DNA of 64,000 nt from Acidobacteriaceae bacterium (GCA_030038435.1 JASHOY010000142.1:1-64000); one strand, 5' to 3'; shown: positions 1 to 9,094, counted from the stretch's first letter. Made by a program: numbers and translations. Notes: generated by a model from the letters alone, not told the origin.

Positions 1-1135
1 AGCCGGTTATGGTTAAATTTCCAGCCAATGTACTGGCCATCGCCAGCACCAGCCAGCCGTTATGCGCATCGTGAAAACCCGCTGCCAGCGGTTTGAGCAA
101 CATCACCGCCGGCACGTTGCTGACCAAATTTGAAAGCGCCGCTGTAACCACCGTCAGCATGCCTGCATTTTGCATGTTCAGGCGGTCTGCGGCGGCTAAA
201 AGATAGTGCGTCAATCCCGCACTCTCTGCTCCGCCAACAATGAGAAAAAGTCCTACGAAAAATACCAGTACGCCCCAATCCACTTCGTCGTAGATGAGCC
301 GCGGCTCGCGGGTGCGCGTAATGAGCATCAGCGCGGCACCCAAGGCGGCCGTCATGGGAGGCGAAAAACCAGCAAGAAAACCAGCCAGCACCAAAGCGAT
401 CACAATCGCAGATTTGCGTAGCTCGCGCCACGCGATGCGCGGCGTTTCGCCGGAGTGTTCCTTCGGCTCCTCGGGCATGGCAGGACCAAAAATCACTCGA
501 ATGATCAGCCAGTCGAGGATCATCCCGATCAGCGCCACCGGCCCAAGCCGTTCGAGAAACGCCGGATAGCCGATTCCGGAATACGAGCCAATGAGCATGT
601 TTTGCGGATTGCCGGTGATCGTAGCCACGCTGCCGATATTTGAAGCGGTCGCCACCGCCAGTAGATAGGGCAGTGGCTTGATTCCCATGCGCCGCGCCGC
701 CTTGAGCGTTAGCGGAACCATGGCCAGGCAGACAATGTCGTTGACAAAAAATGCCGACAGGGCGCCGGTGAGAAAGATAATGGCCGGCAGCAGATAACCG
801 GGCTGCAGGTGGGCCACTGCCAGACCAGCAATCCAGTCAAAGAATCCGGCCAGGTGCAGGCACCCCACTACCAGCATCATCGAGAAGAGCAGCACAAGCG
901 TGCCAAAATCGATGAAGGACACCGCCTCGGCGGCTGTGACTGCACCGAACGCGACCATGAGCACGGCCCCGATGATGCCCATACCCGGCCGGTCAATTTT
1001 CATGCCGGGCAGTTTGCCCAGCGCGAAGACCACGTAGCTGACAGCAAATACGATGTACGCGGCTGCGATCTGCCAGTTGGCGAGGTGTCCGGGTGCAGCC
1101 GACTGCGCGGCCCGCAAAAGCTCGGGCATGCCCAT
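1..1135 (-). CDS. SLC13/ArsB-NhaD type membrane permease (partial, runs off left edge)
   Basis: I translated this frame by hand because the ORF track lists only shadows here; the gene has no stop inside the window. About 378 codons are visible. The protein is strongly hydrophobic with many membrane spans. It carries paired Asn/Ser-rich re-entrant motifs typical of the ion transporter superfamily (SLC13, ArsB, NhaD): SNIGSVATITGNPQN near residue 165, and SNLVSNVPAVML in the second half. Such permeases move di- or tricarboxylates, arsenite or Na+/H+ across the inner membrane; the substrate cannot be told here. The chosen ATG lies 23 nt after the stop of the SDR gene on the same strand, so the two are probably co-transcribed. 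No clear ribosome binding site was seen. Confidence 0.85.
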   Translation of the reverse strand, partial: MGMPELLRAAQSAAPGHLANWQIAAAYIVFAVSYVVFALGKLPGMKIDRPGMGIIGAVLMVAFGAVTAAEAVSFIDFGTLVLLFSMMLVVGCLHLAGFFDWIAGLAVAHLQPGYLLPAIIFLTGALSAFFVNDIVCLAMVPLTLKAARRMGIKPLPYLLAVATASNIGSVATITGNPQNMLIGSYSGIGYPAFLERLGPVALIGMILDWLIIRVIFGPAMPEEPKEHSGETPRIAWRELRKSAIVIALVLAGFLAGFSPPMTAALGAALMLITRTREPRLIYDEVDWGVLVFFVGLFLIVGGAESAGLTHYLLAAADRLNMQNAGMLTVVTAALSNLVSNVPAVMLLKPLAAGFHDAHNGWLVLAMASTLAGNLTITG

Positions 1136-1158
1136 GATGGCAGTGTACGCGACGGGAG

Positions 1159-1953
1159 CTATAAGATAGCCCGAACTACGCCGCCGTCCACGCGCAAGGC
1201 GGCGCCGTTGGTAGCTGACGACGGCTCGCCGGCAACGTAAGTTACCAGCGCGGCGACTTCGTCGACCGTCGCAAAACGCTTCAACAGCGACGAAGGGCGG
1301 GCATGTTCAAAGAATTCCTCTTCGACTTCTGACTTGCTCTTTCTCTGCTGGCCGGCCATGGATTCGAGGAATTTGCCTACGCCTTCCGACGCCGTCGGTC
1401 CCGCCAATATGCTGTTCGCAGTGACGCCCGTTCCCGCCACGCTCTCTGCGATGCCACGCGCGATGGCCACTTGCGCGGTCTTGGTCATTCCGTAATGCAC
1501 CATTTCCACCGGGATCTGCACCGCCGATTCGCTCGAAATGAAGATGATTCGGCCCCAGTCCTTTTTCAGCATCCCGGGCAGATAGTGTCGTGACAGGCGC
1601 ACCCCGCTCATCACGTTCACCTCGAAGAATCGGTGCCACTCCGCGTCGTCGATTTCGCCAAAGGACTTGACATCGAAGATGCCCACGTTGTTTACCAGCA
1701 CGTCAACCGCGGACAGTGCGGCAACCACTTTCCCCGCACCCTCGGAACTGGAAAAATCCGCCGCGATGCCGTCGACCTTGGCCGCAGAATTCTCCGAGCG
1801 TATTGCCACCAGCGCAGCATCCACGCGCTCCTGGGTTCGTCCATTGACGTAAACGTGTGCGCCCTCGCGAGCCAGCGCCCGCGCAATTCCCAGGCCGATT
1901 CCCGCCGTCGATCCTGTCACCAAGGCAGTTTTTCCGCCAAGTTTCAGGTCCAT
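1159..1953 (-). CDS. SDR family NAD(P)-dependent oxidoreductase
   Basis: Classical short-chain dehydrogenase of 264 residues, a typical length. The cofactor motif TGSTAGIG is at residues 13-20, the NNVG motif near 88-91, the catalytic Ser near 140-141, and the YxxxK pair is Tyr154 and Lys158 (YGMTK). The C-terminal NGAALRVDGG stretch is also usual for the family. Substrate is unknown; proteins of this type reduce keto groups or oxidise alcohols on sugars, acyl chains or xenobiotics. The ATG is preceded by a strong GGGAGGAG ribosome binding site. The permease gene follows directly on the same strand. Confidence 0.93.
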   Translation of the reverse strand: MDLKLGGKTALVTGSTAGIGLGIARALAREGAHVYVNGRTQERVDAALVAIRSENSAAKVDGIAADFSSSEGAGKVVAALSAVDVLVNNVGIFDVKSFGEIDDAEWHRFFEVNVMSGVRLSRHYLPGMLKKDWGRIIFISSESAVQIPVEMVHYGMTKTAQVAIARGIAESVAGTGVTANSILAGPTASEGVGKFLESMAGQQRKSKSEVEEEFFEHARPSSLLKRFATVDEVAALVTYVAGEPSSATNGAALRVDGGVVRAIL

Positions 1954-2190
1954 CGCGCTCCTCCCAAAAAAGACTCAGCCGCTTTGATTCGGGAGCGGCG
2001 CAATGGATTCCATGGATTGGGGAACACAGGTGGGATTGGCCTGCCAACCGCACGGCAAAAGCTGACGCCAGACCGTGATGCAAATACAAAGCGCATCAAC
2101 TCTCCCGCGGGACCGCAATCAAAGGTGTAGGAGCATGTGCGCACCATCTCGCGCGTACCACGCTCTCCGAAGCGGTGTTCCGCTGGCTGC

Positions 2191-2454
2191 TTATTCGGCC
2201 GCCACTGGCTCAATAGAAGCGAAGCGCCCCTTGTTGCCTCGATCACTGAACTTGACGCGCCCAGTCACCTTGGCAAACAGGGTGTCGTCTGAGCCGATCC
2301 CCACGTTGGGGCCCGGCTTGATGCGCGTGCCACGCTGCCGCACGATGATCGAGCCGCCGCTGATCACCTGTCCCGCGAAGGCCTTCACGCCCAAGCGCTG
2401 TGCATTGGAATCACGTCCGTTGGTGGAGCTGCCTCCACCCTTCTTATGTGCCAT
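2191..2454 (-). CDS. rpmA: 50S ribosomal protein L27
   Basis: The 87-residue product starts [16 protein letters not shown], the hallmark N-terminus of L27, which reaches toward the peptidyl transferase centre of the large ribosomal subunit. The rest ([21 protein letters not shown], with KPG and NVG motifs) is colinear with the family. I moved the start from the longer ORF to this ATG because the family begins exactly here, with no Firmicutes-type cleaved leader. It lies downstream of rplU on the same strand, the widely conserved L21-L27 order, separated by 136 nt. Confidence 0.98.
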   Translation of the reverse strand: MAHKKGGGSSTNGRDSNAQRLGVKAFAGQVISGGSIIVRQRGTRIKPGPNVGIGSDDTLFAKVTGRVKFSDRGNKGRFASIEPVAAE

Positions 2455-2590
2455 TGCCGAATCCTCATTTGGGCCGTCGGCTTTCCGCCAGACAGCGTAT
2501 ATCGCAACGCTCCCATTCCCGCGCATTCCTAATGAAAGCTGAAGGTCAAGAGCTCAAAAATCGTGGCGCGTCTCAGAATTGCCGCTCGCC

Positions 2591-2926
2591 CTAGCTGGCC
2601 GCCGTCTCCGCATAGGTGATGCCGTCGGCCACAATCGTCTTGATGCGCACTTCGGTCAAATTCTGCCGGTGTCCACGAAGCTTCTTGTACTGCTTCTTCC
2701 GCTTGAGATGAAAGACCAGCACCTTGTCGCCGCGACCTTCGCCCAATACTTCCGCGGTGACCTTGGCGCTCGAGGGCTTGGCAAGCTTCCCCGGTTCGCC
2801 TGAAACCGCCAGCACTTCGCTGAACTCTACTTCCCGGTTCTCTGATGACTTAACGGTCTCGATCTTCAGCACGTCGCCGGGCGTCACCCGGTATTGCTTG
2901 CCTCCGGCACGAATCACTGCGTACAT
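2591..2926 (-). CDS. rplU: 50S ribosomal protein L21
   Basis: 111 residues beginning MYAVIRAGGKQYRV, the conserved L21 start, with the KxKRRKxYxxxxGHRQ-type rRNA-binding stretch near residues 74-90 (KRKKQYKKLRGHRQ). L21 is a structural protein of the 50S subunit that binds 23S rRNA. The ATG is preceded by GGAGG at a suitable distance, so the upstream 55 residues of the ORF are excluded. First gene of the rplU-rpmA unit; a sigma70-like promoter lies about 170 nt upstream. Confidence 0.98.
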   Translation of the reverse strand: MYAVIRAGGKQYRVTPGDVLKIETVKSSENREVEFSEVLAVSGEPGKLAKPSSAKVTAEVLGEGRGDKVLVFHLKRKKQYKKLRGHRQNLTEVRIKTIVADGITYAETAAS

Positions 2927-3101
2927 AACAAATCCTCCAGCGCTGCACATCCGAGCGCGACCATTATTCGTGTGCTTCGATTGGGGCGGATACAGACTGC
3001 GACTGCATCGGAAGCGGGCCGCACATCCGCCGCTCACGGCGGTGAACCCGACACCATTCTGCGCCCCCGACCGGCGGGACCACAGCGCCAAACCATTTGA
3101 T

Positions 3102-3129
3102 TTTATCGTCTACCGACGATCCAGGTCAA
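3102..3129 (-). promoter_or_regulatory. Predicted sigma70 promoter of rplU-rpmA
   Basis: On the minus strand there is TTGACC (5 of 6 to the -35 consensus), a 16-nt spacer and GATAAA (4 of 6 to the -10 consensus). The placement implies a 5' leader of about 165-170 nt before rplU. The leader contains a short GC hairpin (CCGCCG-CTCA-CGGCGG). Whether it is regulatory is not known. Confidence 0.5.
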
Positions 3130-3224
3130 TTTGCAATCCTGACTCGGTTCTGGCATCCTCGGGGGATACCCTCGTTCCCTCATTCGGACCGTCATTATTA
3201 GGAAAACTCTCCTGCTGACTCGCT

Positions 3225-4649
3225 ATGGATCCCCTAAGCTCCGCCGCGATCTCGTGGATTGTCGGACAGACCTTGACCAAGGCTGCCGATGCCCTGCGCG
3301 GTTCCGATGTGGAGCGGGATCTGGACCGCGAATTGAACGAATGGCAGGAGCAGGTTTCGGGTTCATGTAAGGCGACGCTGACAAACATCTTTTCGATTAC
3401 CTCCGTCACCGAAGCCGATAGCCCGCATCTCCTCCGACTTCGGGAGCAGCTCGCTGAAAATCAAATTCCAGCCGTCGAAACCTTCACCAGAGCACTCGTC
3501 GAGAGTTGGGAGCGGGTGCATAGGCAGTCTGAAGTGCAGCCGTTTTTTGCCGCGGAACTGCCCCAAGTCAAGCCTCAGCTGCAAAACCTGGCGAAGCGGT
3601 TCGCTCGGGTATGCCAGACGAACCAGAAGCTGCTTTTCCCGAAGCTTTACGAAGTCATGCAAAGGCTTGATGAGAACCGGCGTGAAGACCGACAAGCGCA
3701 GCGCAAACTTATGCAAATGGTCCAGGACCTCTGGGCCGCGCAAAAGCGTAAGCAAATTGAGGACAGCGACTCAAATTTGCAGTATCCCGCCAGCTTCCTA
3801 TGGCAACCGACTTGGGAACCACGAGAGGCCGTGGAGGGCGCAAATGCTTGCATCGAAGAAGAGGCATCACTTGACGAACTGGCACCCAAGATACCGATTC
3901 TCGTGACCTTTGCTGACAAGCTTTCAACCAGTTGGCAGGACCCGAAACTCGCCTCCATCGCAATTTGGGACAGCAAAGCGGCGATCTCCCGGCCGGTCTA
4001 CCCAACACTCCCGCGTGCTTTGCACGGCAAAGGCCGCGACATGGCGCAACAGAACGACGCCTGGAGCCGATGTTCTCTCTGCATCCCGAGTTACAGCCTG
4101 CCGGTAGAGTGGCGCGTTGAGAGCTATGTGTACTGGCCGCCCTGGAAGGAAGCCAAGAGGCGCGTTGTTCAATCATTCCTGGAAAAGTGCCGCGGCAGGC
4201 AAGTTCGCGGTCTTGTCATCTCCGTACGGCGGGATTCCAATGGTCCGGTGGTGCTCGTGCACTCAACAGATTACGACGATTTCCTGCGGCGGAGCTGGTC
4301 CTATTACAAGGGGCTGGAAGCTGCACTAACCATGGGCGAGTACTACAAATGGAAGACGAGCCGCAGGTCAGAGTCCGCGCTGGAACTTCTTGCCGGGAAT
4401 CTTGCGAAAAGCGGAGAAATCCTCAAGCTTATCCCGCGGCACTACCAAGATCTGTTTGGGGGCCGCAAAATCCAGAAGCAGGATATTCATTTCATGCTGA
4501 CGGGAATCATGCAACGCGAGCAGGAAAGCATCAAACGGCACGAAAGGCCGGCTGCCGGCCACCGTGGCGCCGACAGGTCCGGACCGGCATCTGCGGCCCG
4601 GGCTCCGATCCGGCCAGCGAGGCCCGAAGTGCCTGGCGCGCGTACCTGA
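3225..4649 (+). CDS. Orphan 474-aa protein of unknown function
   Basis: I do not recognise a named family. The first ~165 residues are mostly charged and helical. They begin with a short amphipathic stretch (MDPLSSAAISWIVGQ) and resemble, by eye only, N-terminal helical regions found ahead of STAND/NACHT ATPases in some bacteria. No P-loop follows. The middle (residues ~195-400) is rich in Trp, Tyr and Pro (WQPTW, YVYWPPW, RRSWSYYKG). The last ~35 residues are a Pro/Ala/Arg-rich tail. There is no signal peptide or membrane span. It stands alone: rplU diverges from it and the GT2 gene follows 33 nt later behind its own -10 box. No clear ribosome binding site precedes the ATG. Confidence 0.75.
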   Translation: MDPLSSAAISWIVGQTLTKAADALRGSDVERDLDRELNEWQEQVSGSCKATLTNIFSITSVTEADSPHLLRLREQLAENQIPAVETFTRALVESWERVHRQSEVQPFFAAELPQVKPQLQNLAKRFARVCQTNQKLLFPKLYEVMQRLDENRREDRQAQRKLMQMVQDLWAAQKRKQIEDSDSNLQYPASFLWQPTWEPREAVEGANACIEEEASLDELAPKIPILVTFADKLSTSWQDPKLASIAIWDSKAAISRPVYPTLPRALHGKGRDMAQQNDAWSRCSLCIPSYSLPVEWRVESYVYWPPWKEAKRRVVQSFLEKCRGRQVRGLVISVRRDSNGPVVLVHSTDYDDFLRRSWSYYKGLEAALTMGEYYKWKTSRRSESALELLAGNLAKSGEILKLIPRHYQDLFGGRKIQKQDIHFMLTGIMQREQESIKRHERPAAGHRGADRSGPASAARAPIRPARPEVPGART

Positions 4650-4670
4650 TCCGCAGAGATTCTCGCCCGC

Positions 4671-4676
4671 TATACT
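4671..4676 (+). promoter_or_regulatory. -10 box TATACT placed for leaderless transcription of the GT2 gene
   Basis: TATACT (5 of 6 to TATAAT) ends 6 nt before the ATG at 4683, which would put the transcription start on or next to the A of the start codon. No Shine-Dalgarno sequence is present. The same geometry recurs upstream of other genes in this window. Confidence 0.5.
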
Positions 4677-4682
4677 TGCCCT

Positions 4683-5660
4683 ATGCAGCCCGTTAGCATC
4701 GTGGCCACGGTCCTGAATGAAAAGCAGGACATTGGCCGCATGGTCTCGAGCCTTCTTGCCCAGGAACCACCGGCCGCCGAGGTGGTCATCGTCGACGGCG
4801 GCTCCTCTGACGGCACCTGGGAGTGGCTGGTCGCGGCGCAGGTCTCCGGATCCACCACCGCCAACCGCCTGGTTGCGATCCGCGATGAGTCCTGCAGCCT
4901 CAAATTCTCTCCCGGACCTGTCTCCCGCGGGCGCAACGTCGCCATCACCGCCGCACAATCGGAAATCATCGCCACCGCCGATGCCGGCTGCACCTATGCT
5001 CCCAACTGGCTCGCCAACTTGACCGGGCCGCTGGCGGCCGGCCACGCCCGTTACGCCCTCGGCGGCACCTGTCTTGATCCCGACGACTACACCGTCTGGG
5101 ACGCGGCATCGGCCCCGTTTTTCAGCATCAAGCTGGAGGCCACGGAGCCCACAAAATCCTGCACCGCGCGCTCCATGGCCTTTACCCGCGAACTCTGGCG
5201 GGAGATCGGTGGCTTTCCCGAGAACGTTCTGGTGGGCGAAGACACGCTCTTTGACCTCGAAGCCCGCCGTCGTACCCGGCCCTGCTTCGCCCGCGAAGCC
5301 AAGGCCCTCTATCATCCGCGAAATACTCTCCACTCAGCCGCGCATCAACTGGCTCGCTATGCCATCAGCGACGGGCAGGCCGGCGTGCGCTGGGCGCGCT
5401 TATTCCGTAATGGCGCTCGCTGCCTCGCCGAACTTGCCGCCTTCGCCACTTTACCCTGGACCTGGATTCCGCTCGCCTTGATCTTCTTGCTCGAATGCTG
5501 GTTCGCATTCAAACGGGATTGGCGATTTCTGCCGCGCTTCGGAGTGAAAGCCATATTCGCCCGCTTCGCATTCTCCGTCGCCGTTCCCTGGATCGTTGCC
5601 CTGAATCAGATTCGCGGACAATTCTCCACAGCACGGCTGACCAACAAGCAGAATGCATGA
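4683..5660 (+). CDS. Glycosyltransferase family 2 (GT-A fold)
   Basis: 325 residues. The N-terminus (VSIVATVLNE, then VDGGSSDGT) is the nucleotide-sugar binding start of GT2 enzymes. A DAGC acidic motif near residue 100 takes the place of DxD, and GEDTLFDLEA near 180 is the ED motif of the catalytic base region. The last ~100 residues contain one or two hydrophobic segments, so the enzyme is probably inner-membrane associated. Such enzymes add sugars to lipids or polysaccharides of the envelope; donor and acceptor are unknown. A small membrane protein follows on the same strand. Confidence 0.9.
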   Translation: MQPVSIVATVLNEKQDIGRMVSSLLAQEPPAAEVVIVDGGSSDGTWEWLVAAQVSGSTTANRLVAIRDESCSLKFSPGPVSRGRNVAITAAQSEIIATADAGCTYAPNWLANLTGPLAAGHARYALGGTCLDPDDYTVWDAASAPFFSIKLEATEPTKSCTARSMAFTRELWREIGGFPENVLVGEDTLFDLEARRRTRPCFAREAKALYHPRNTLHSAAHQLARYAISDGQAGVRWARLFRNGARCLAELAAFATLPWTWIPLALIFLLECWFAFKRDWRFLPRFGVKAIFARFAFSVAVPWIVALNQIRGQFSTARLTNKQNA

Positions 5661-5815
5661 TGGGCCAAAGCTGATCGGCAAAGTCATTGGCAACCCCGGT
5701 GCGCAGTTCCCGCCGCCTGCCTGAATCTAACCCCGTTGCGGGGCCGTAAAGGTGAAGCCGAACGCTCATTCGCCGTAAAATGACTGCTACGGGCACGTGC
5801 AAGCGGCAGGCTGAC

Positions 5816-6178
5816 ATGAATAACCGCGACATCACAATTTCTCCCGGCGCTCGCCTTCGCACCGCAATGCTGCTGGCGGTTGGCGCCGACGTGTTGGAGA
5901 TGATCATCCTCCCGTTCTTTGTCGAAGGATTCGATTCTCCAGCCGCCGATCTGCTGGACCTTTGCGTAGGCGGAGCGCTTACCTGGCTGCTGGGCTGGCA
6001 TTGGGAATTTGCGCCGTCTTTTCTCGCCAAGCTCGTCCCCGGCGCCGATCTGGCCCCGCTCTGGACGCTGGCCGTGGCTAACGTGTATCGCAAATCGAGG
6101 CAAATCCGGGAACCCGGCGAAGAACCGCGAGTAGAGCGCCATGTCGGTAGCGGTGAGGCTCATCCACGTCGCTCTTAG
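5816..6178 (+). CDS. Small membrane protein, unknown function
   Basis: 120 residues from the internal ATG (MNNRDITISPG). I prefer this start because the upstream extension reads like non-coding sequence. Hydrophobic stretches lie around residues 17-35 and 45-60, and the C-terminal part is charged. No family was recognised. It sits between the GT2 gene and trpC on the same strand. Codon pattern and ORF quality look real, but there is no independent support. Confidence 0.6.
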   Translation: MNNRDITISPGARLRTAMLLAVGADVLEMIILPFFVEGFDSPAADLLDLCVGGALTWLLGWHWEFAPSFLAKLVPGADLAPLWTLAVANVYRKSRQIREPGEEPRVERHVGSGEAHPRRS

Positions 6179-6253
6179 CGGCGACCGGCGGCATTGAGCT
6201 GTGGTAACACGGGTGCGTTCAGGCGCAACCGACCGTATACTCAACAGAAGAGC

Positions 6254-7066
6254 ATGACCAATCGCCTCGACACCATTCTGGCCGCCACTCGCACCACCAT
6301 ATCCGCCAGCAAGAGCCATACGCCACTGGCGGAACTCGAGCGCTGCGCCGCCCTGCACCGTCCGCGGGGCTGGGCGGAAGCTCTGCGGCGCCACGCAGCC
6401 AAAGGGCCTGCAATCATTGCCGAGATTAAAAAAGCATCGCCGTCAAAAGGCCTGATCCGCGCTGATTTTCAGGTGGAGTGGCTGGCCCGCCGTTATCGTG
6501 CCGGTGGCGCCGCCGCGCTCTCCATCCTCACCGACGAACCCTATTTCCAGGGCAGCCTTCGCAACCTGGAGCTTGCCTCGGATTCCACTCCGCTGCCTTG
6601 CCTGCGCAAGGATTTTGTCGTCGATGAGTACCAGGTGGTCGAGGCCCGCGCTCACCGCGGGGATGCCATCCTGCTCATCGTTGCCGCCCTCACCGACGGC
6701 GAACTCCGCCACTTCGCCGAGGTTGCCCACGGCTTCTCCCTTGATGTTCTCGTAGAGGTGCACTCGGCCAACGAGCTGGACCGCGCCCTCGATGCACTCG
6801 GCTCGACCGGCGCCGATGCCATCGGTGTCAACAACCGCGATCTGCGAACTTTCGAGGTGACGCAGCAAACCTCGCTGGCGCTGGTCGACGGCATCCCCGC
6901 CGGTCCCGTGCGCGTCACCGAAAGTGGCATTTCCACCGCCGAAGACCTTGTCCGCCTGCGCAATGCCGGCTTCGATGCGTTTCTCATTGGCGAGAGTCTC
7001 ATGCGCCAGGCCGATCCCGGCGCAGCGCTGGCTGAACTGCTCGCCGGCTCCGCGGTGACGCGATGA
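6254..7066 (+). CDS. trpC: Indole-3-glycerol phosphate synthase
   Basis: 270 residues, a TIM-barrel enzyme of tryptophan synthesis that closes carboxyphenylamino-deoxyribulose phosphate to indole-3-glycerol phosphate. Seen: IAEIKKASPSKG at residues 55-66 with catalytic Lys, LRKDFVVDEYQ with the second Lys, GVNNRDLRTF, and ESGI near the C-terminus. The start at MTNRLD fits family length and removes 20 odd residues. A TATACT hexamer lies 12 nt before the ATG. trpF follows with a 4-nt ATGA overlap, so the two are translationally coupled. Confidence 0.97.
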   Translation: MTNRLDTILAATRTTISASKSHTPLAELERCAALHRPRGWAEALRRHAAKGPAIIAEIKKASPSKGLIRADFQVEWLARRYRAGGAAALSILTDEPYFQGSLRNLELASDSTPLPCLRKDFVVDEYQVVEARAHRGDAILLIVAALTDGELRHFAEVAHGFSLDVLVEVHSANELDRALDALGSTGADAIGVNNRDLRTFEVTQQTSLALVDGIPAGPVRVTESGISTAEDLVRLRNAGFDAFLIGESLMRQADPGAALAELLAGSAVTR

Positions 7067-7755
7067 GCCTGTGGATCAAAATCTGCGGCAACACTTCACT
7101 TGCCGACGCTCGACTGGCTATCGACTCCGGCGCAAACGCGGTGGGTTTCGTCTTCGCGCCAAGCCCGAGGCAGGTTACGCCCGAGCAGGTTGCGGCCATT
7201 ATCCCAGCGCTGCCGGATTTCGCGGAAAAAATCGGCGTCTTCGCCGAGGCCGATTTCGACGAGATTTCCGCGGTGGCTCGCAGCTCCGCGCTGACCGGCG
7301 TGCAACTGCACTTTGACGCGCCGCTAGAACTCACCGCCCGGCTTCGCAATTCGCTGGGCAGCGAATTGCGCATTCTCCGCGTGCTGCGCATCGGTCATGA
7401 CAACCGGGGTGAATTGTTTGCCTTCACCGCCGATCCGAATGCTGACGCCACCCTGGTCGATTCCTGCTCCAAAACAGGGGCCGGAGGCACCGGCGTCACC
7501 TTTGACTGGACCCTCGCCGCCAAAACCGTCTTTCGCGACGCCAAGGCGAACAGATGCATCGCTGCCGGCGGGCTCAATGCGGTTAACGTGGCCGAGGCGA
7601 TTACCACCCTGCGGCCTTGGGGCGTGGATGTTGCTTCAGGTGTCGAGTCCGTTCCGGGGAAAAAAGATCCGGAGCGATTGCGCGCTTTCATCGCCACAGC
7701 ACGCCAGGCAGACAGCGAATTAGAAACCCGGCCAGCGTCCGCGTTCCGGCACTGA
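7063..7755 (+). CDS. trpF: Phosphoribosylanthranilate isomerase
   Basis: 230 residues. WIKICGNTS at the N-terminus contains the catalytic Cys (KICG). QLHFD and GGLNAVNV near the C-terminus form the phosphate-binding part of the TIM barrel. The enzyme isomerises N-(5-phosphoribosyl)anthranilate in tryptophan synthesis. Its ATG overlaps the trpC stop by 4 nt. It is followed only 5 nt later by the end of an oppositely oriented gene, which splits trpCF from trpBA. Confidence 0.97.
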   Translation: MSLWIKICGNTSLADARLAIDSGANAVGFVFAPSPRQVTPEQVAAIIPALPDFAEKIGVFAEADFDEISAVARSSALTGVQLHFDAPLELTARLRNSLGSELRILRVLRIGHDNRGELFAFTADPNADATLVDSCSKTGAGGTGVTFDWTLAAKTVFRDAKANRCIAAGGLNAVNVAEAITTLRPWGVDVASGVESVPGKKDPERLRAFIATARQADSELETRPASAFRH

Positions 7756-7760
7756 ACGCT

Positions 7761-8795
7761 TCAGTCTGCCCGATCTCTGCTGGCGGGCGTAAGCCTCCGC
7801 AACAAGAACTCCTGTACGATTCCGTTCACCATCCTGCCGCCGGTGGTGATACCGGCATTGACAAACACAAGCTTCGCCCCGCGATTCGTCTCCGGATAAT
7901 ATGCATTCGAAATGGAGCCGGAGATCAGATCTCCGCCCACGCTGGAAAAATTCGGCTGCCAGTGCCCGTTGTCGCCTTTGCAGATGAACGGACTTGATAG
8001 TGCGTGTATCAGGCGCGATCGGGTTGTGCCTTCACCCTGATAGAAGTATCGCGGATCCTGGTGCAGAAGCGAAGGCAGAATAGCGCCTCCAAACATGATG
8101 TCAGTGAACCCGTTGGCATAGAGCGCGCCGAGGCGCTGTCCAAAACCTGCTGCGCCTTCGCCATAATTCGGCGTTGCGCCTTCCTGGTCCAGTCCGGCAA
8201 CAAATCCAGCTCCCAGAAAAGTGACCGGATCGGTCTCGGCGCGCCACGCCAATTTGAATTTAAGCTTCGTGGTCAGGGGCGCCGGATGGTGGTCGTACAC
8301 GACGTAAAAGTTGGGAACGAAGCCGAGCACGCGCTGCTGCTCTTCCATGTGCACCTGCTCGGTGGCAAGCTGCACATCGGACGACGCTGCAGAGACTGTA
8401 ATCGATGTCGCGCCGCCGGCGAGCTTCAATTCGCCGCCGGTGAGAATTTCAAATTGGCCGGGGTTCAGCACAATCGCCGGCGACGTCCAGCTTACGAAAT
8501 GATCGGCGCTGATGGTGACGTGATAAGGCACTCCCGGCTTTAGATTGCTGAACGCGAAGCCTCCATCGCCGTTCGCAATTGTGCTCTGTGTGTCGGCAGG
8601 CGCAGGTCCATCAAGCTCCACACGCGCGCTGGGAACGATCTCACTCTCAGTGTCGACAACTGTGCCGCTGATGGTCGCCGACTGAGCGCTATTGGCGGCT
8701 GACTGCGCGCCGCGCGCCGGCACTTGCTGTCCCCAACCCGAAGTGCAGACAACTATACCGAGGATGACAAAAAGGACGAATGATCTCCTACCCAT
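7761..8795 (-). CDS. Secreted carboxypeptidase-regulatory-like domain protein
   Basis: 344 residues from the ATG that opens a clear signal peptide (MGRRSFVLFVILGIVVCTSG, cleavage near GQQ). Residues about 40-120 form a beta-sandwich of the carboxypeptidase-regulatory-like type (SGTVVDTES, GGFAFSNLKPGVPYHVT). The remaining ~200 residues are of unknown fold and include a Phe/Tyr/Gly-rich stretch. This layout is common in exported acidobacterial proteins; the function is unknown. It is encoded against the trp genes, between trpF and trpB, with a 299-nt divergent intergenic region shared with trpB. Confidence 0.85.
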   Translation of the reverse strand: MGRRSFVLFVILGIVVCTSGWGQQVPARGAQSAANSAQSATISGTVVDTESEIVPSARVELDGPAPADTQSTIANGDGGFAFSNLKPGVPYHVTISADHFVSWTSPAIVLNPGQFEILTGGELKLAGGATSITVSAASSDVQLATEQVHMEEQQRVLGFVPNFYVVYDHHPAPLTTKLKFKLAWRAETDPVTFLGAGFVAGLDQEGATPNYGEGAAGFGQRLGALYANGFTDIMFGGAILPSLLHQDPRYFYQGEGTTRSRLIHALSSPFICKGDNGHWQPNFSSVGGDLISGSISNAYYPETNRGAKLVFVNAGITTGGRMVNGIVQEFLLRRLTPASRDRAD

Positions 8796-9094
8796 GACAG
8801 AGGCGCTCCCGGCTTGAAGAGTGCAACGGCTGTATCGAAGGGACGGGAAACCGCGGTGCCCCTCGTTAGCCGAATAGAAATCCGAATGGATTTCAATTGT
8901 GGCAATGAGATGTTCCAGAATGCGGCTGGGATTCGAGAAACTGCGCCGATTGGACATCAGAAATCCATGAGATTCGGCGAGATTATTTGAAGATTTTCCA
9001 GGCGCGAATGCATCTCGGCCGCCGGAAATCTGCGGCGCCTGCCTGTACACTAAGAGGTTCGCCGACTTTCCGGGCAGAACTGCAGGAGCTCTCC

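Noticed and set aside
60-431. Minus ORF of 123 aa at the left edge
   Set aside because: Out-of-frame shadow of the permease I translated by hand; Cys/Arg/Ser-rich with no family character.
4368-5333. 321-aa minus ORF opposite the GT2 gene
   Set aside because: Gly/Arg-rich antisense shadow; the plus-strand GT2 has all family motifs.
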